Shown piece after piece: positions 39,533 through 47,235 of a DNA stretch of 64,000 bases. How positions within the stretch are numbered: position 1 is the first letter of the stretch; each line of letters starts with the position of its first letter. The notes under the pieces are model-generated. The model was not told the origin of the DNA. It worked only from the letters and a program-made list of their open reading frames with translations, and ran no database searches. The stretch lies in contig NZ_BOQL01000014.1 of the NCBI RefSeq assembly GCF_018332655.1, positions 186,001 through 250,000 of the forward strand, written 5' to 3'. The stretch is from Actinoplanes auranticolor (GTDB lineage Bacteria > Actinomycetota > Actinomycetes > Mycobacteriales > Micromonosporaceae). The position numbers and the translations under genes are program-made.

Positions 39533-39986
39533 CCGCCGGTTCCGTCCCGCGGACCAGGAAGGCCTCGATGCGGTCGAAGGCTCCGGCCCACACCTCGGTG
39601 ACGAAGAAGTCGCGGACCTCGGGCACCGGGAAACCGCTCTGCACGACGGTCATCAGGGTGCCGTCACCGGCCGCCTCGAAGGTGATCTCGATCCGGGTGC
39701 TCATGGTCATGCCGTCCGGGCCGGTGCCGGTGGACTCGGTGACCAGCCGGTGCGGCCGGTCGATCTCGACGAACGTCTGCGTCTCCCGGAACAGGGTGTC
39801 ACGGTCGGGACCCCACACCGCGGTCTGCTGACCGCCGACCCGCAGGTCCACCTCGATCTCCACGATGCCGGGCTGCTCGTCGAGGATGCTGAACCAGATC
39901 TTCTGCTGCTCGGCGTCGGTGTAGGCGTCGAAGACCTGGGCCGGGGTGGCCGGGAGCTGCCGGGTCATGCGCATGTCGATAGTCAC
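39525..39986 (-). CDS. SRPBCC/AHSA1-like domain protein
   Basis: 153 residues from GTG 39986 (VTIDMRMTRQLPATPAQVFD). The fold is START/AHSA1: TPAQVFDAYTDAEQQKIWF, VDLRVGGQQTAVWG, ETQTFVEIDRPHRLV, IEITFEAAGDGTLMTVVQSG. Such proteins hold small hydrophobic ligands or act as effectors of ArsR genes. It overlaps the ArsR gene as GTGA (39983-39986) and is translationally coupled. The ligand is not known. Confidence 0.88.
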   Translation of the reverse strand: MTIDMRMTRQLPATPAQVFDAYTDAEQQKIWFSILDEQPGIVEIEVDLRVGGQQTAVWGPDRDTLFRETQTFVEIDRPHRLVTESTGTGPDGMTMSTRIEITFEAAGDGTLMTVVQSGFPVPEVRDFFVTEVWAGAFDRIEAFLVRGTEPADA

Positions 39987-40327
39987 GATGCGTTTCCTTC
40001 CGTGCCGTTGCGGAGGGTGAAATAGGCGTCCAGGCCGTCCAGCTTGCGGGCCCAGAGCCGCTGGTAGAAGGCGATCCACGCCAGGGCGTCGTCCAGTGGC
40101 GCCGGGCCGAGGCGGCATTGCCGCGACCGCCCCACCTTCTCGGTGACGACGAGGCCCGCGTCCTCGAGCACCTGGACGTGCTTCTTCATGCCGGTCAGGG
40201 TCATCCCGACCGGCTCCGCCAGCTCGCCGATGGTCGCCGGACCCTCGCCGAGCCGGACCAGGATCCGGCGGCGCTGCTGGTCGGCGAGCGACGCGAACAC
40301 CCGGTCGAGAACCTCTTGCTGAACCAT
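39983..40327 (-). CDS. ArsR-family transcriptional regulator
   Basis: 114 residues from ATG 40327. Winged helix: DRVFASLADQQRRRILVRLG, then GELAEPVGMTLTGMKKHVQV (recognition helix), LEDAGLVVTEKVGRSRQCRL (wing). It lacks the Cys metal site of true ArsR, so it senses something else. Typical of ArsR-SRPBCC operons. A perfect inverted repeat upstream of the start is its likely operator. Confidence 0.9.
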   Translation of the reverse strand: MVQQEVLDRVFASLADQQRRRILVRLGEGPATIGELAEPVGMTLTGMKKHVQVLEDAGLVVTEKVGRSRQCRLGPAPLDDALAWIAFYQRLWARKLDGLDAYFTLRNGTEGNAS

Positions 40328-40362
40328 GTGGTTCACCTTACGACACTGAACCACTCAGTTCA
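40328..40362. promoter_or_regulatory. ArsR operator: GTGGTTCA inverted repeat
   Basis: GTGGTTCA (40328-40335) and its exact complement TGAACCAC (40347-40354) form a perfect 8-bp inverted repeat with an 11-bp spacer, directly touching the ArsR ATG. TGAAC at 40347 is also repeated inverted as GTTCA at 40358-40362. Likely autoregulation. Confidence 0.7.
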
Positions 40363-40409
40363 ACAACACTCGGCGGATTGGCGGCCCCGCTCGCGGGTAC
40401 CCGGCGCCC

Positions 40410-40532
40410 ATGCGATTCGGAAACGTCGAGGTTCGGCCGCTCGGTGGCGGCATGGGCTGCCTGTTCATGGTCCTGGGTTCGATTCTGCTGTCGGTGCTGT
40501 GCACCCTCGGCGCGAATCTGTTCGCGCGCTGA
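40410..40532 (+). CDS. 40-residue single-pass membrane peptide
   Basis: MRFGNVEVRPLGGGMGCLFM followed by a hydrophobic helix (VLGSILLSVLCTLGANLFAR ends it). Similar short proteins with a Gly-rich loop then one membrane helix are common in actinobacteria. No ribosome site is obvious before the ATG at 40410. It is followed at once by a strong terminator shared with the GH87 gene. The function is unknown. Confidence 0.55.
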   Translation: MRFGNVEVRPLGGGMGCLFMVLGSILLSVLCTLGANLFAR

Positions 40533-40533
40533 A

Positions 40534-40564
40534 AGGGCGGGCGACCCCCGTGGCCGCCCGCCCT
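40534..40564. terminator. bidirectional hairpin terminator
   Basis: AGGGCGGGCG, 11-base loop, CGCCCGCCCT, a 10-bp perfect stem between the convergent small membrane gene and the GH87 gene (stop at 40580). Confidence 0.82.
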
Positions 40565-40579
40565 CCGCTCAGCCCGCCC

Positions 40580-42598
40580 TCACCAGGTGGTGGGAGCCGG
40601 CGGCGCGACCACCGGCGGACGGTCGTCGCAGGTGATCGTGTTCGGCAGCTCCCAGGGAGCCAGCCACGGGCCGGTCGTGCCGCCGCCGTCGTTGCCGCCG
40701 AGGTCCGTCACGGTGAACTCCGAGCCGGTCGGCTTGAAGCCGAACGAGCCGCAGTTGTTGATACCGACGGCACCGACGTTGCGGGCATCGACGTTGGCGA
40801 ACGAGGCCGAGCCGGCCACCCGGGCACTGAGCACCGACGTGCCGGTGCCGTCAACCCGGATGTCCTGGAAGGCGACCCCGTTGATCGAGTAGAGGTCCTT
40901 CACTCCCCAGTCGCTGACCAGCATGATCGCGTTGTAGGTGCTGTCCAGGTAGTGGTCGCCGGTCACCCGGATACGCGCGTCGATGCTCTTGTCCAGGGCG
41001 TAGAACCAGATCGCGCCGAGACCGATCTTCCAGTTGAGCTCGAACGTGCCCGCCCGTACCACTGTGTTGTTCTTGATCGTCAGCTCGCCGGCGAACGGCT
41101 CGGCGCCGAACCGCGAGCCCACGTGGATGCCGCTGCCCTCCCGGACCGGGTCGGCGATCAGGTTGTCCGACACGGTGTTGCCGGTGCCGCCGTAGATGGC
41201 GATGCCGTTGGCCAGCGTCGGCGTCTGCACGGTGTTGTGGTCGAAGGTGTTGCCCGCGTTCGCCGTCTTCTCCGACCACATGGCCAGGCCGTCGTCGCCG
41301 GTGTTACGGATGAAGTTGTTGCGCACCACCGCATTCGTGACCCCGGTGTGGAAGTTGAGGGCATCGGCGATCTGGTCGACGATCACGTTGCCGGTGACCC
41401 GCAGGTTGCGCATCGGGCCGTCGAACCACATGCCGACCTTGGTGTGCCGGATGAACAGGCCCTCGATGCTGGAGTCGCTGAGCGCCCCGCCGATCCCGTT
41501 CACCTGGTCGGTGTCGATGCGCTCGCGGACGTCACCCTCGATCGTGAAGCCCTTGAGGTGCACGTTGCGGCTGCCCCCGTCGGCGGCGTCCTTGCCGTAG
41601 AACCCGACGCCGGTGTGCACCGAGCCGTCCGGGGCGGGCTCGGCCAGCGTGACCTGCCGGCCCTTGATGATCGTGTACCAGCTGCCGGCGCCCTCGATCG
41701 TCACGTCGTCGACGATGACGTGCCGGTTCACCTGGAACGTGCCCGGCGGCACGTAGACCTCGACCCGGGCCCGCTTGGCGAAGGCGATCGCCCTGTCGAA
41801 GGCCGCGGCCGAGTCGCGCCGCCCGGTCGGGTCGGCCCCGAAGAGCAGCACGTTGGCCGCGACCAGGTCGACGTGCGGGCGGGCGACGAGCTGCGAGTCG
41901 AGCAGGTCAATGACCGTCCACGCGGCGCCGGCGGAGGCGGTGAGCCGGATCCGGTCACCCGCGCGGTAGGTGCGGCCGAGCAGCATCCGCTGCTCGTCGA
42001 AGAAGTGCATCGGCCGGAACGGCTTTACGATCTCGGGCGTGGGCGTGGTGGCCGACGGTACGCAGCCGCACTCGGTGATCCACCAGTCGGGGTGCAGTAG
42101 GTCCGCGGTCGGGTCGTTGCTGAACGGGTACTGGTTGTAGAGGTACGCATACTGCGAGGTCAGCGTCATCGTGCCGGCCCGCTTGCCGTTGACCGCGACC
42201 TTCAGGGGTGCGGTGATCCCGCCGCCGGTGGGAGCGTCGGGGATGCTGTAGCGCACCGTGATCGCGTTGGCCGCGGCGGGCAGGACGAACTCGACGTACT
42301 GCCCCGGGGTCAGCTTGACGGCCGTACGCCCGGAGGCCTCACCGGCCACGGTGTAGGCGGCGCGGTCGGGGCCGATCCGGGAGCCGGTGAAGGTGGCGTT
42401 CTCCGCCTCCTGCTCGGCGAAGTCCACTGTCGCGCCGCGGCCGGCGACGAGGGCGGGGTCGAGGCCGGCGCGGGTCACGACGGGGGCAGCCGGGGCGGCA
42501 TCTGCGGGGACGCCCGCGCCGAAGACCAGTCCCAGCCCGACCAGGGAGGCGGTAGCCAGGACGGGCCACCTCGCATTCACAGACATCGAGGAGCTCAT
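40580..42598 (-). CDS. secreted GH87-type alpha-1,3-glucanase / mycodextranase-like enzyme
   Basis: About 672 residues. Signal peptide near MSVNARWPVLATASLVGLGL, cleaved around ADAAP. An N-terminal beta-sandwich (DFAEQEAENATFTGSRIGPD, KLTPGQYVEFVLP) is followed by a right-handed parallel beta-helix (VYVPPGTFQVNRHVIVDDV, NVHLKGFTIEGDV, NNFIRNTGDDGLAMWSEKT). The DD in NTGDDGLA are the presumed catalytic acids. This layout is characteristic of GH87, which degrades alpha-1,3-glucan (fungal wall, or mixed mutan/nigeran). Start: two ATGs at 42598 and 42586 fit about equally; neither has a perfect ribosome site. Confidence 0.85.
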   Translation of the reverse strand: MSSSMSVNARWPVLATASLVGLGLVFGAGVPADAAPAAPVVTRAGLDPALVAGRGATVDFAEQEAENATFTGSRIGPDRAAYTVAGEASGRTAVKLTPGQYVEFVLPAAANAITVRYSIPDAPTGGGITAPLKVAVNGKRAGTMTLTSQYAYLYNQYPFSNDPTADLLHPDWWITECGCVPSATTPTPEIVKPFRPMHFFDEQRMLLGRTYRAGDRIRLTASAGAAWTVIDLLDSQLVARPHVDLVAANVLLFGADPTGRRDSAAAFDRAIAFAKRARVEVYVPPGTFQVNRHVIVDDVTIEGAGSWYTIIKGRQVTLAEPAPDGSVHTGVGFYGKDAADGGSRNVHLKGFTIEGDVRERIDTDQVNGIGGALSDSSIEGLFIRHTKVGMWFDGPMRNLRVTGNVIVDQIADALNFHTGVTNAVVRNNFIRNTGDDGLAMWSEKTANAGNTFDHNTVQTPTLANGIAIYGGTGNTVSDNLIADPVREGSGIHVGSRFGAEPFAGELTIKNNTVVRAGTFELNWKIGLGAIWFYALDKSIDARIRVTGDHYLDSTYNAIMLVSDWGVKDLYSINGVAFQDIRVDGTGTSVLSARVAGSASFANVDARNVGAVGINNCGSFGFKPTGSEFTVTDLGGNDGGGTTGPWLAPWELPNTITCDDRPPVVAPPAPTTW

Positions 42599-42686
42599 TT
42601 CTCTCGGGGAGCGCCCTGACCTTAGGTCGACTGTGACGAACTCCACAAGGGCCTGTCGACTAATTTCGTGTTTCTGCTCGCTTCTT

Positions 42687-43664
42687 TCAGAGGGTCTCTA
42701 CCAGGACCACGAACTTGCCGACGGCGACGCCCGCTTCCATGTCCGTGTGCGCCTGGACGATCTGGTCGAACCGGTAGGTGCGATCCAGCGGCACGACGGC
42801 CTCCCCCGCGGCGACCGCGTCGAGGAAGTCCTGGAGAACGGCCGGCGGCAGATCGTCGGCGTCGCCCCCGTAACCGGTCAGCCGGACGCCGCGCGGCAGG
42901 TAGCCGATGGGATAGAAGTCCGGCACGGTCCAGACGTTGGACAGCATCCCGGCCATGCAGACGACACCGAACTTGCGGGTGGACCGCAGCGTGTCGGGCA
43001 GGGTGGGGGTGCCGACCAGCTCCAGGGCGTTGTCGACACCCTCGGGCAGGATCGCCCGCACCTGCGCGGCCACGTCACCGTCGTCGATGAGCACGTGGTC
43101 GACCCCGATGGCCCGCAGCGCGTCCGCCTTGGCGGGGTTGCGGGTGGTGGAGAGCACGGTCAGGCCGCGGCGCTTCGCGAGGATCGCGGCGGCCATGCCC
43201 ACCGACGAGGTGCCACCCCGCACGAGCAGCGACTGGCCCGGCCGGGCGTCGAGGCCGTCGGTCAGCGCACCGTACGCGGTCTGCAGCATCTCCGGCACCG
43301 CGCCCAGCGTGGCCCAGTCCAGGTCGCTGCGGAAGGCGATCACCTGCGCCGCCGGGACGCAGGTGAACTGGGCATAACCACCGTCGAAGGTGCGGCCCAT
43401 CCCGCCCATCATCGCGAAGACCTGCTGCCCCACGGCGAACTCGCCACCGGGTGCCGCGGCGACCACACCGGTGGCTTCGATGCCGGGAACCCGCGGGAAG
43501 GTGACGCCGTCGGCGAGCCCGAGCCGGGTGTGCAGCTCGGAACGGTTCAGCCCGAAAGCCTTCACCCGGATCAGCACCTGCCCCGGCCGCGGCACCGGAA
43601 TGGGCAGCTGACGGAGGCGCAGCGCCTCGGGCGGACCCGGCGCGTCCAGTACGATCGCTTCCAT
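42687..43664 (-). CDS. zinc-independent quinone oxidoreductase-type alcohol dehydrogenase (MDR)
   Basis: 325 residues. GroES-like start (LRQLPIPVPRPGQVLIRVKA, LNRSELHTRLG, PGIEATGVVAAAP) and a Rossmann half (LLVRGGTSSVGMAAAILAKR, with AVEL-type NALELVGTPTLPDTLR). It lacks the Zn ligands, like QOR/zeta-crystallin. NADPH-dependent reduction of quinones or enones is the expected activity. ATG 43664 is preferred; an ATG five codons upstream lies inside the inverted repeat GCTTCCAT/ATGGAAGC (43657-43685), which may be an operator. Confidence 0.88.
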   Translation of the reverse strand: MEAIVLDAPGPPEALRLRQLPIPVPRPGQVLIRVKAFGLNRSELHTRLGLADGVTFPRVPGIEATGVVAAAPGGEFAVGQQVFAMMGGMGRTFDGGYAQFTCVPAAQVIAFRSDLDWATLGAVPEMLQTAYGALTDGLDARPGQSLLVRGGTSSVGMAAAILAKRRGLTVLSTTRNPAKADALRAIGVDHVLIDDGDVAAQVRAILPEGVDNALELVGTPTLPDTLRSTRKFGVVCMAGMLSNVWTVPDFYPIGYLPRGVRLTGYGGDADDLPPAVLQDFLDAVAAGEAVVPLDRTYRFDQIVQAHTDMEAGVAVGKFVVLVETL

Positions 43665-43736
43665 AGAATTAGATTCCATGGAAGCAATGTAGTCCGGCCG
43701 GACCGGGAAGACCCGGTGGCCTTGCGCACACTCCGC

Positions 43737-46061
43737 TCACCGCATGTCGGCCGCCAGGTTGACCCGCAGGTGGGCGTCGACCCACGCCTCGACGGCCGCG
43801 TCACCGGGGTCCGGCCCGAGCCGCCCGGCCAGGGCTTCGACGGTCTCGGCGACCCGGCGCAACCCGGCCTTGCGCAGCCGTCCCGCCGCTGCGCGCAGCC
43901 GGCCCGGCACGGTGGCCGACGCGTGCTGAAGACCGCCGTGCGCCAGCTCGGCGAGCAGCGCCGCGGCCTCCGCCAGGGCCAGCCCGATCGCATCCGTGGT
44001 CGGAGCCGCAGCGTCGTCGGGTTCGGCGCCGCGGCCGGCCTCGGCGAGATCCGGAACCACCACGGCACCGTCGACGGCGAAGCCGATCGGATCGATCACC
44101 ACGCCACCACCGCCCCGGCGGACACTCCCGGCCACGTAACGGAGCTCGCCGCGCAGGGCGGCGGCCATGCTGTCGAGGCGGCCGGGAGCGCAGGAGGCGT
44201 GGGTGGCGGACACCACGGCAGTGACCCCGGCGGCGTCCGCGATGACGGCATCGAGGCGCTGGGCGCCGGGTGCGTAGGTGACCGAGTGCACCTCGGCGAC
44301 CGGGATCACCCGTACCAGCTCAGCCTCGACCCGGGCCCGGACCGGACGCGGCGGCAGCGCGTCGAGCTCCCCGGCCAGCGCGGCCAGATCGTCCGCGATC
44401 AGCGCCCGGGGCAGGTCCTGCCAGGAACCCCGGGACGTCATCGCCTCGGTGCGGCTCAACCGCCGGGTGCCGAGACGAACGGCCCGGCTCGCGCTGCGAG
44501 CGGCGGACTCGGTGACCACGGCCCCGCCGGCCAGGGCACCGATGCTGACCCCGGCCACCCGCCGGGCGGCCAGCACCGGCCCGGCGTCCCCGGTCTCGTA
44601 GGAACGGCGCAACACGAGCACGGTGGCACTGTCGGCATGGGCGAGGAAGACCTCGATCATCCGCTCGCCACCGGCCGCGGAGACCCGGGCCCCGAGACCG
44701 TCGAGCCGGGCCCGGCGCAGCGGCGTCTCGGAAGCCTCATCGGTGCCGAGCACACGCGACCGCAACGTGCGGCGTCCGGCTCCGGAACTGGTCACGGCGC
44801 GGTGCCGGGCATGCAGCTCGGCCACGTGTTCGGCCAGCGCCTCGGGGCGGTAGCGGGCACTCCGGTCCCGGTAGGCCGCCAGCTGCGCGACAAGGTCGTC
44901 GACCACGAGAAGTGGCCAGCGCATCCGGGCGGCCTCCAGCGAACGACGCACCGCGGTCACCTCGGCCGCGACGCCCGATCCGATGTGGACGGCTCCTTCG
45001 CGCAGCACCACGCTCGCGAGGGCGACGGCCGCGTCCAGGGCGGGGGCACCGGCTCCGGCTGCGGTGCCGCCGACCTGCACCTGCGCGTCGGGCTCGCCGG
45101 GGAAGGAAACGTCGGCTTCCCGGAAGGCCCAGACGGCGAGGGCCAGGACGTCATCGCGCACTCCGGCGACCGCGTCGGTCCGGGCAAAACCCAGATCACC
45201 GGGTACGAGAAAGCGCACGGTGGCGGTCGGCAACTCCACGCTGGGCACCGGATCCCCGGGCCGGGCGCGGTGCACCCGCGCGACGTATCCGGTGCGCTCG
45301 ACCCGGCGGGCGGCGGCGACCATGCGCTGACCGATCCGGGCGACGAGTTGGTCATCGGTGAACTCGCCCGGTGACCACCCGGCCGCCGCCGGTGCGCCGG
45401 TGGCGGGCTGGCTGGTCGGAGCCGGCCGTGCTGCCACCTTGCCATCGCCGGGACTCGGCTGGATCGAGACATCCGGATGCCCAGCTGCTGGCCCACCCGA
45501 GAGATCCGGATGGCGGCCGACCAGCGCCGCCGCGGAATCCGGCTGACCGCCAACCGCCTCCGCCGCGGAATCCGGCTGGCCGCCGACCGGCACCTCAGCG
45601 GAATCCGGCTGACCGCCGGCCGCCTCCGCCGCGGCATCCGGGCGACCGTCAGCCCGAGCCACCGGAGGGTTCGGCCGACCAGCCGCCGGAGCCGTCCCGG
45701 GATCCGGGTGGTCGGCGGTCGGCTTCGACGAGACGTCCGGCCCGCGGGAGTCGGGATGACCGTCCGGATGGCCGGGTGTAGGGCGCGCGGTCTCGCCGGG
45801 GAGGCTCAGATAGGTCAAAACCAGGCCGACGATGTGCCGGCAGACGCCCGGAGCGCCGCAGCTGCATCGACCCTGGTCGAGACCCCCTACCGGCAGGGCG
45901 GTGGTCACGCCGTCGTCGTAGGTGGCGTGGACCGTCGCTTCGGCGTCCTCGGTGACTGCCGGGGCCGACCTCTCGATCTCGCGGGTCGCCCGCTTGACCA
46001 GGCCGCGGTTCGTCAGCTCCGCCAGCGTCGCGGGCGTCAACGCCCGCAGGTCCGCCCTCAC
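43737..46061 (-). CDS. SWIM zinc-finger protein (YehQ-like)
   Basis: 774 residues from GTG 46061, with GGGGAGG six bases upstream. A SWIM-type zinc finger sits near residues 65-78 (RCSCGAPGVCRHI, the CxC...CxH pattern). It is followed by a low-complexity linker built of 11-residue repeats (GGQPDSAAEAV and variants). A long mainly helical and beta C-terminal region (about 220-774) has no domain I can name. SWIM domains bind DNA or proteins. Last gene of the five-gene WGR/MoxR/DUF5682/VWA/SWIM operon; E. coli YehQ is a SWIM protein in the equivalent cluster. It probably interacts with the VWA or MoxR partner. Confidence 0.88.
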   Translation of the reverse strand: MRADLRALTPATLAELTNRGLVKRATREIERSAPAVTEDAEATVHATYDDGVTTALPVGGLDQGRCSCGAPGVCRHIVGLVLTYLSLPGETARPTPGHPDGHPDSRGPDVSSKPTADHPDPGTAPAAGRPNPPVARADGRPDAAAEAAGGQPDSAEVPVGGQPDSAAEAVGGQPDSAAALVGRHPDLSGGPAAGHPDVSIQPSPGDGKVAARPAPTSQPATGAPAAAGWSPGEFTDDQLVARIGQRMVAAARRVERTGYVARVHRARPGDPVPSVELPTATVRFLVPGDLGFARTDAVAGVRDDVLALAVWAFREADVSFPGEPDAQVQVGGTAAGAGAPALDAAVALASVVLREGAVHIGSGVAAEVTAVRRSLEAARMRWPLLVVDDLVAQLAAYRDRSARYRPEALAEHVAELHARHRAVTSSGAGRRTLRSRVLGTDEASETPLRRARLDGLGARVSAAGGERMIEVFLAHADSATVLVLRRSYETGDAGPVLAARRVAGVSIGALAGGAVVTESAARSASRAVRLGTRRLSRTEAMTSRGSWQDLPRALIADDLAALAGELDALPPRPVRARVEAELVRVIPVAEVHSVTYAPGAQRLDAVIADAAGVTAVVSATHASCAPGRLDSMAAALRGELRYVAGSVRRGGGGVVIDPIGFAVDGAVVVPDLAEAGRGAEPDDAAAPTTDAIGLALAEAAALLAELAHGGLQHASATVPGRLRAAAGRLRKAGLRRVAETVEALAGRLGPDPGDAAVEAWVDAHLRVNLAADMR
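45531..45640 (-). repeat. 33-bp tandem repeats in the SWIM gene linker
   Basis: GCGGAATCCG recurs at 45531, 45564 and 45597, and as GCGGCATCCG at 45630: exactly 33 bp each. Translated, they are 11-residue units of the type GGQPDSAAEAV. More degenerate copies extend on both sides, from about 45470 to 45790. Confidence 0.85.
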
Positions 46062-46114
46062 GCCGGCCTCCCCTCGGCGGCGGCGGTACGTTCATCCGCC
46101 CGGTCGGCGCTCAT
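46058..46114 (-). CDS. 18-codon ORF bridging the VWA and SWIM genes
   Basis: MSADRADERTAAAEGRPA. Its ATG overlaps the VWA stop as ATGA (46111-46114) and its TGA overlaps the SWIM GTG start as GTGA (46058-46061). It carries the SWIM gene's ribosome site (GGGGAGG). Its most likely role is to keep ribosomes running across the 49-bp gap (translational coupling), not to make a functional peptide. No promoter is implied. Confidence 0.55.
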   Translation of the reverse strand: MSADRADERTAAAEGRPA

Positions 46115-47235
46115 CGGCCCACCTGCTCGGCGACGAATGCCGCCAGCTGGCCCGGCGTCATGGCGCCCACCGAAGCTCCCACGTCGGCCAGGCGTTGCGC
46201 CGTGTCGCGGTCGTAGCTGGGGTTGGCGTCCTGGTCCAGCGCGGCCAGGCCCAGGACCTTGGTGCCCTGCTCGACCAGTTCCCGGACCGTACGGATCAGC
46301 AGCGCCGGCGACCCGCCCTCGTAGAAGTCGGTGATCAGCACGACGATCGCCCGGCGGGGCTGGTCGATCAGGCCGGCGCCGTAGCGGACCGCCCGGCCGA
46401 TGTCGGTGCCCCCGCCGAGCTGGACCTTCATCAGCAGCTCAACCGGGTCGTCGACCTCGCTGGTCAGGTCGACCACGTCGGTGTCGAAGGCGACCAGGTG
46501 GGTCCGGACACCCGGCAGGCCCCACAGGCAGGCGGCCGTCACCGCGGAGTGGATGACCGAGTCGACCATCGAACCGGACTGGTCGACGAGCAGGATCACC
46601 TGCCACTGCTCGACGTGCTTGCGGGTGCGGGAGAAGAAGTGCGGTGTCTCGATGAACAGGCGTCGCTGGTCCGGCCGGTAGTGGCCGAGGTTGGCGCGGA
46701 TGGTCCGGGTCATGTCGAAGTCCCGGGCCTGCTTCCACCGGCTCGGCCGCCGGGCCCGGGTGCCGGTGAACGCCGCCCGCACCTCGGTGGCCATCTTCGC
46801 CATCAGGTCGCGCACGACGGCTTCGACGATGCGCCGGGCCAGCCGCAGCACCTCGGGGTTCATCAGGTGCTTGGTCTGCAGGACGGCCTTGAGCAGCGCC
46901 GGGTTCGGCTCGATCCGTTCCAGCACAGCCGGATCCGTGACGATGTCGTTGATCTCGTAGCGCTCGATGGCGTCGCGCTGCAGCCGTTCCACGGTTTCCC
47001 GCGGGAAGAGGCGGCTGATGTCGTTGAGCCAGTCCACTGTGGTCAGCGAGGACGGCCCGTCACCGCCGGCCCGGCCGTCGCCGCGTCGCACGTCGCGTTT
47101 CTCGAGGTCGGCGTCGCGGCCGTAGAGCCAGTCCAGCGCCGCGTCGCGGGCAAGACCGTCCGCGCCCAGCGGCCCCATCGACGCGGCGGGCGCGCCGAGC
47201 ACGAGCCGCCACCGTTCCAGGTCCGGATCAGTCAT
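46111..47235 (-). CDS. VWA-domain protein (YehP-like)
   Basis: 374 residues. The N-terminal half is helical (WLNDISRLFPRETVERLQRD). The C-terminal half is a von Willebrand A domain: VILLVDQSGSMVDSVIHSAV carries the MIDAS DxSxS motif near residue 218, and GGGTDIGRAVRYG and ITDFYEGGSPALL supply the other metal-binding positions. VWA partners of MoxR ATPases usually act as substrate-recruiting or assembly subunits. It overlaps the DUF5682 gene by 4 bp at its start (47232-47235) and precedes the bridging ORF. Similar to E. coli YehP. Confidence 0.9.
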   Translation of the reverse strand: MTDPDLERWRLVLGAPAASMGPLGADGLARDAALDWLYGRDADLEKRDVRRGDGRAGGDGPSSLTTVDWLNDISRLFPRETVERLQRDAIERYEINDIVTDPAVLERIEPNPALLKAVLQTKHLMNPEVLRLARRIVEAVVRDLMAKMATEVRAAFTGTRARRPSRWKQARDFDMTRTIRANLGHYRPDQRRLFIETPHFFSRTRKHVEQWQVILLVDQSGSMVDSVIHSAVTAACLWGLPGVRTHLVAFDTDVVDLTSEVDDPVELLMKVQLGGGTDIGRAVRYGAGLIDQPRRAIVVLITDFYEGGSPALLIRTVRELVEQGTKVLGLAALDQDANPSYDRDTAQRLADVGASVGAMTPGQLAAFVAEQVGR

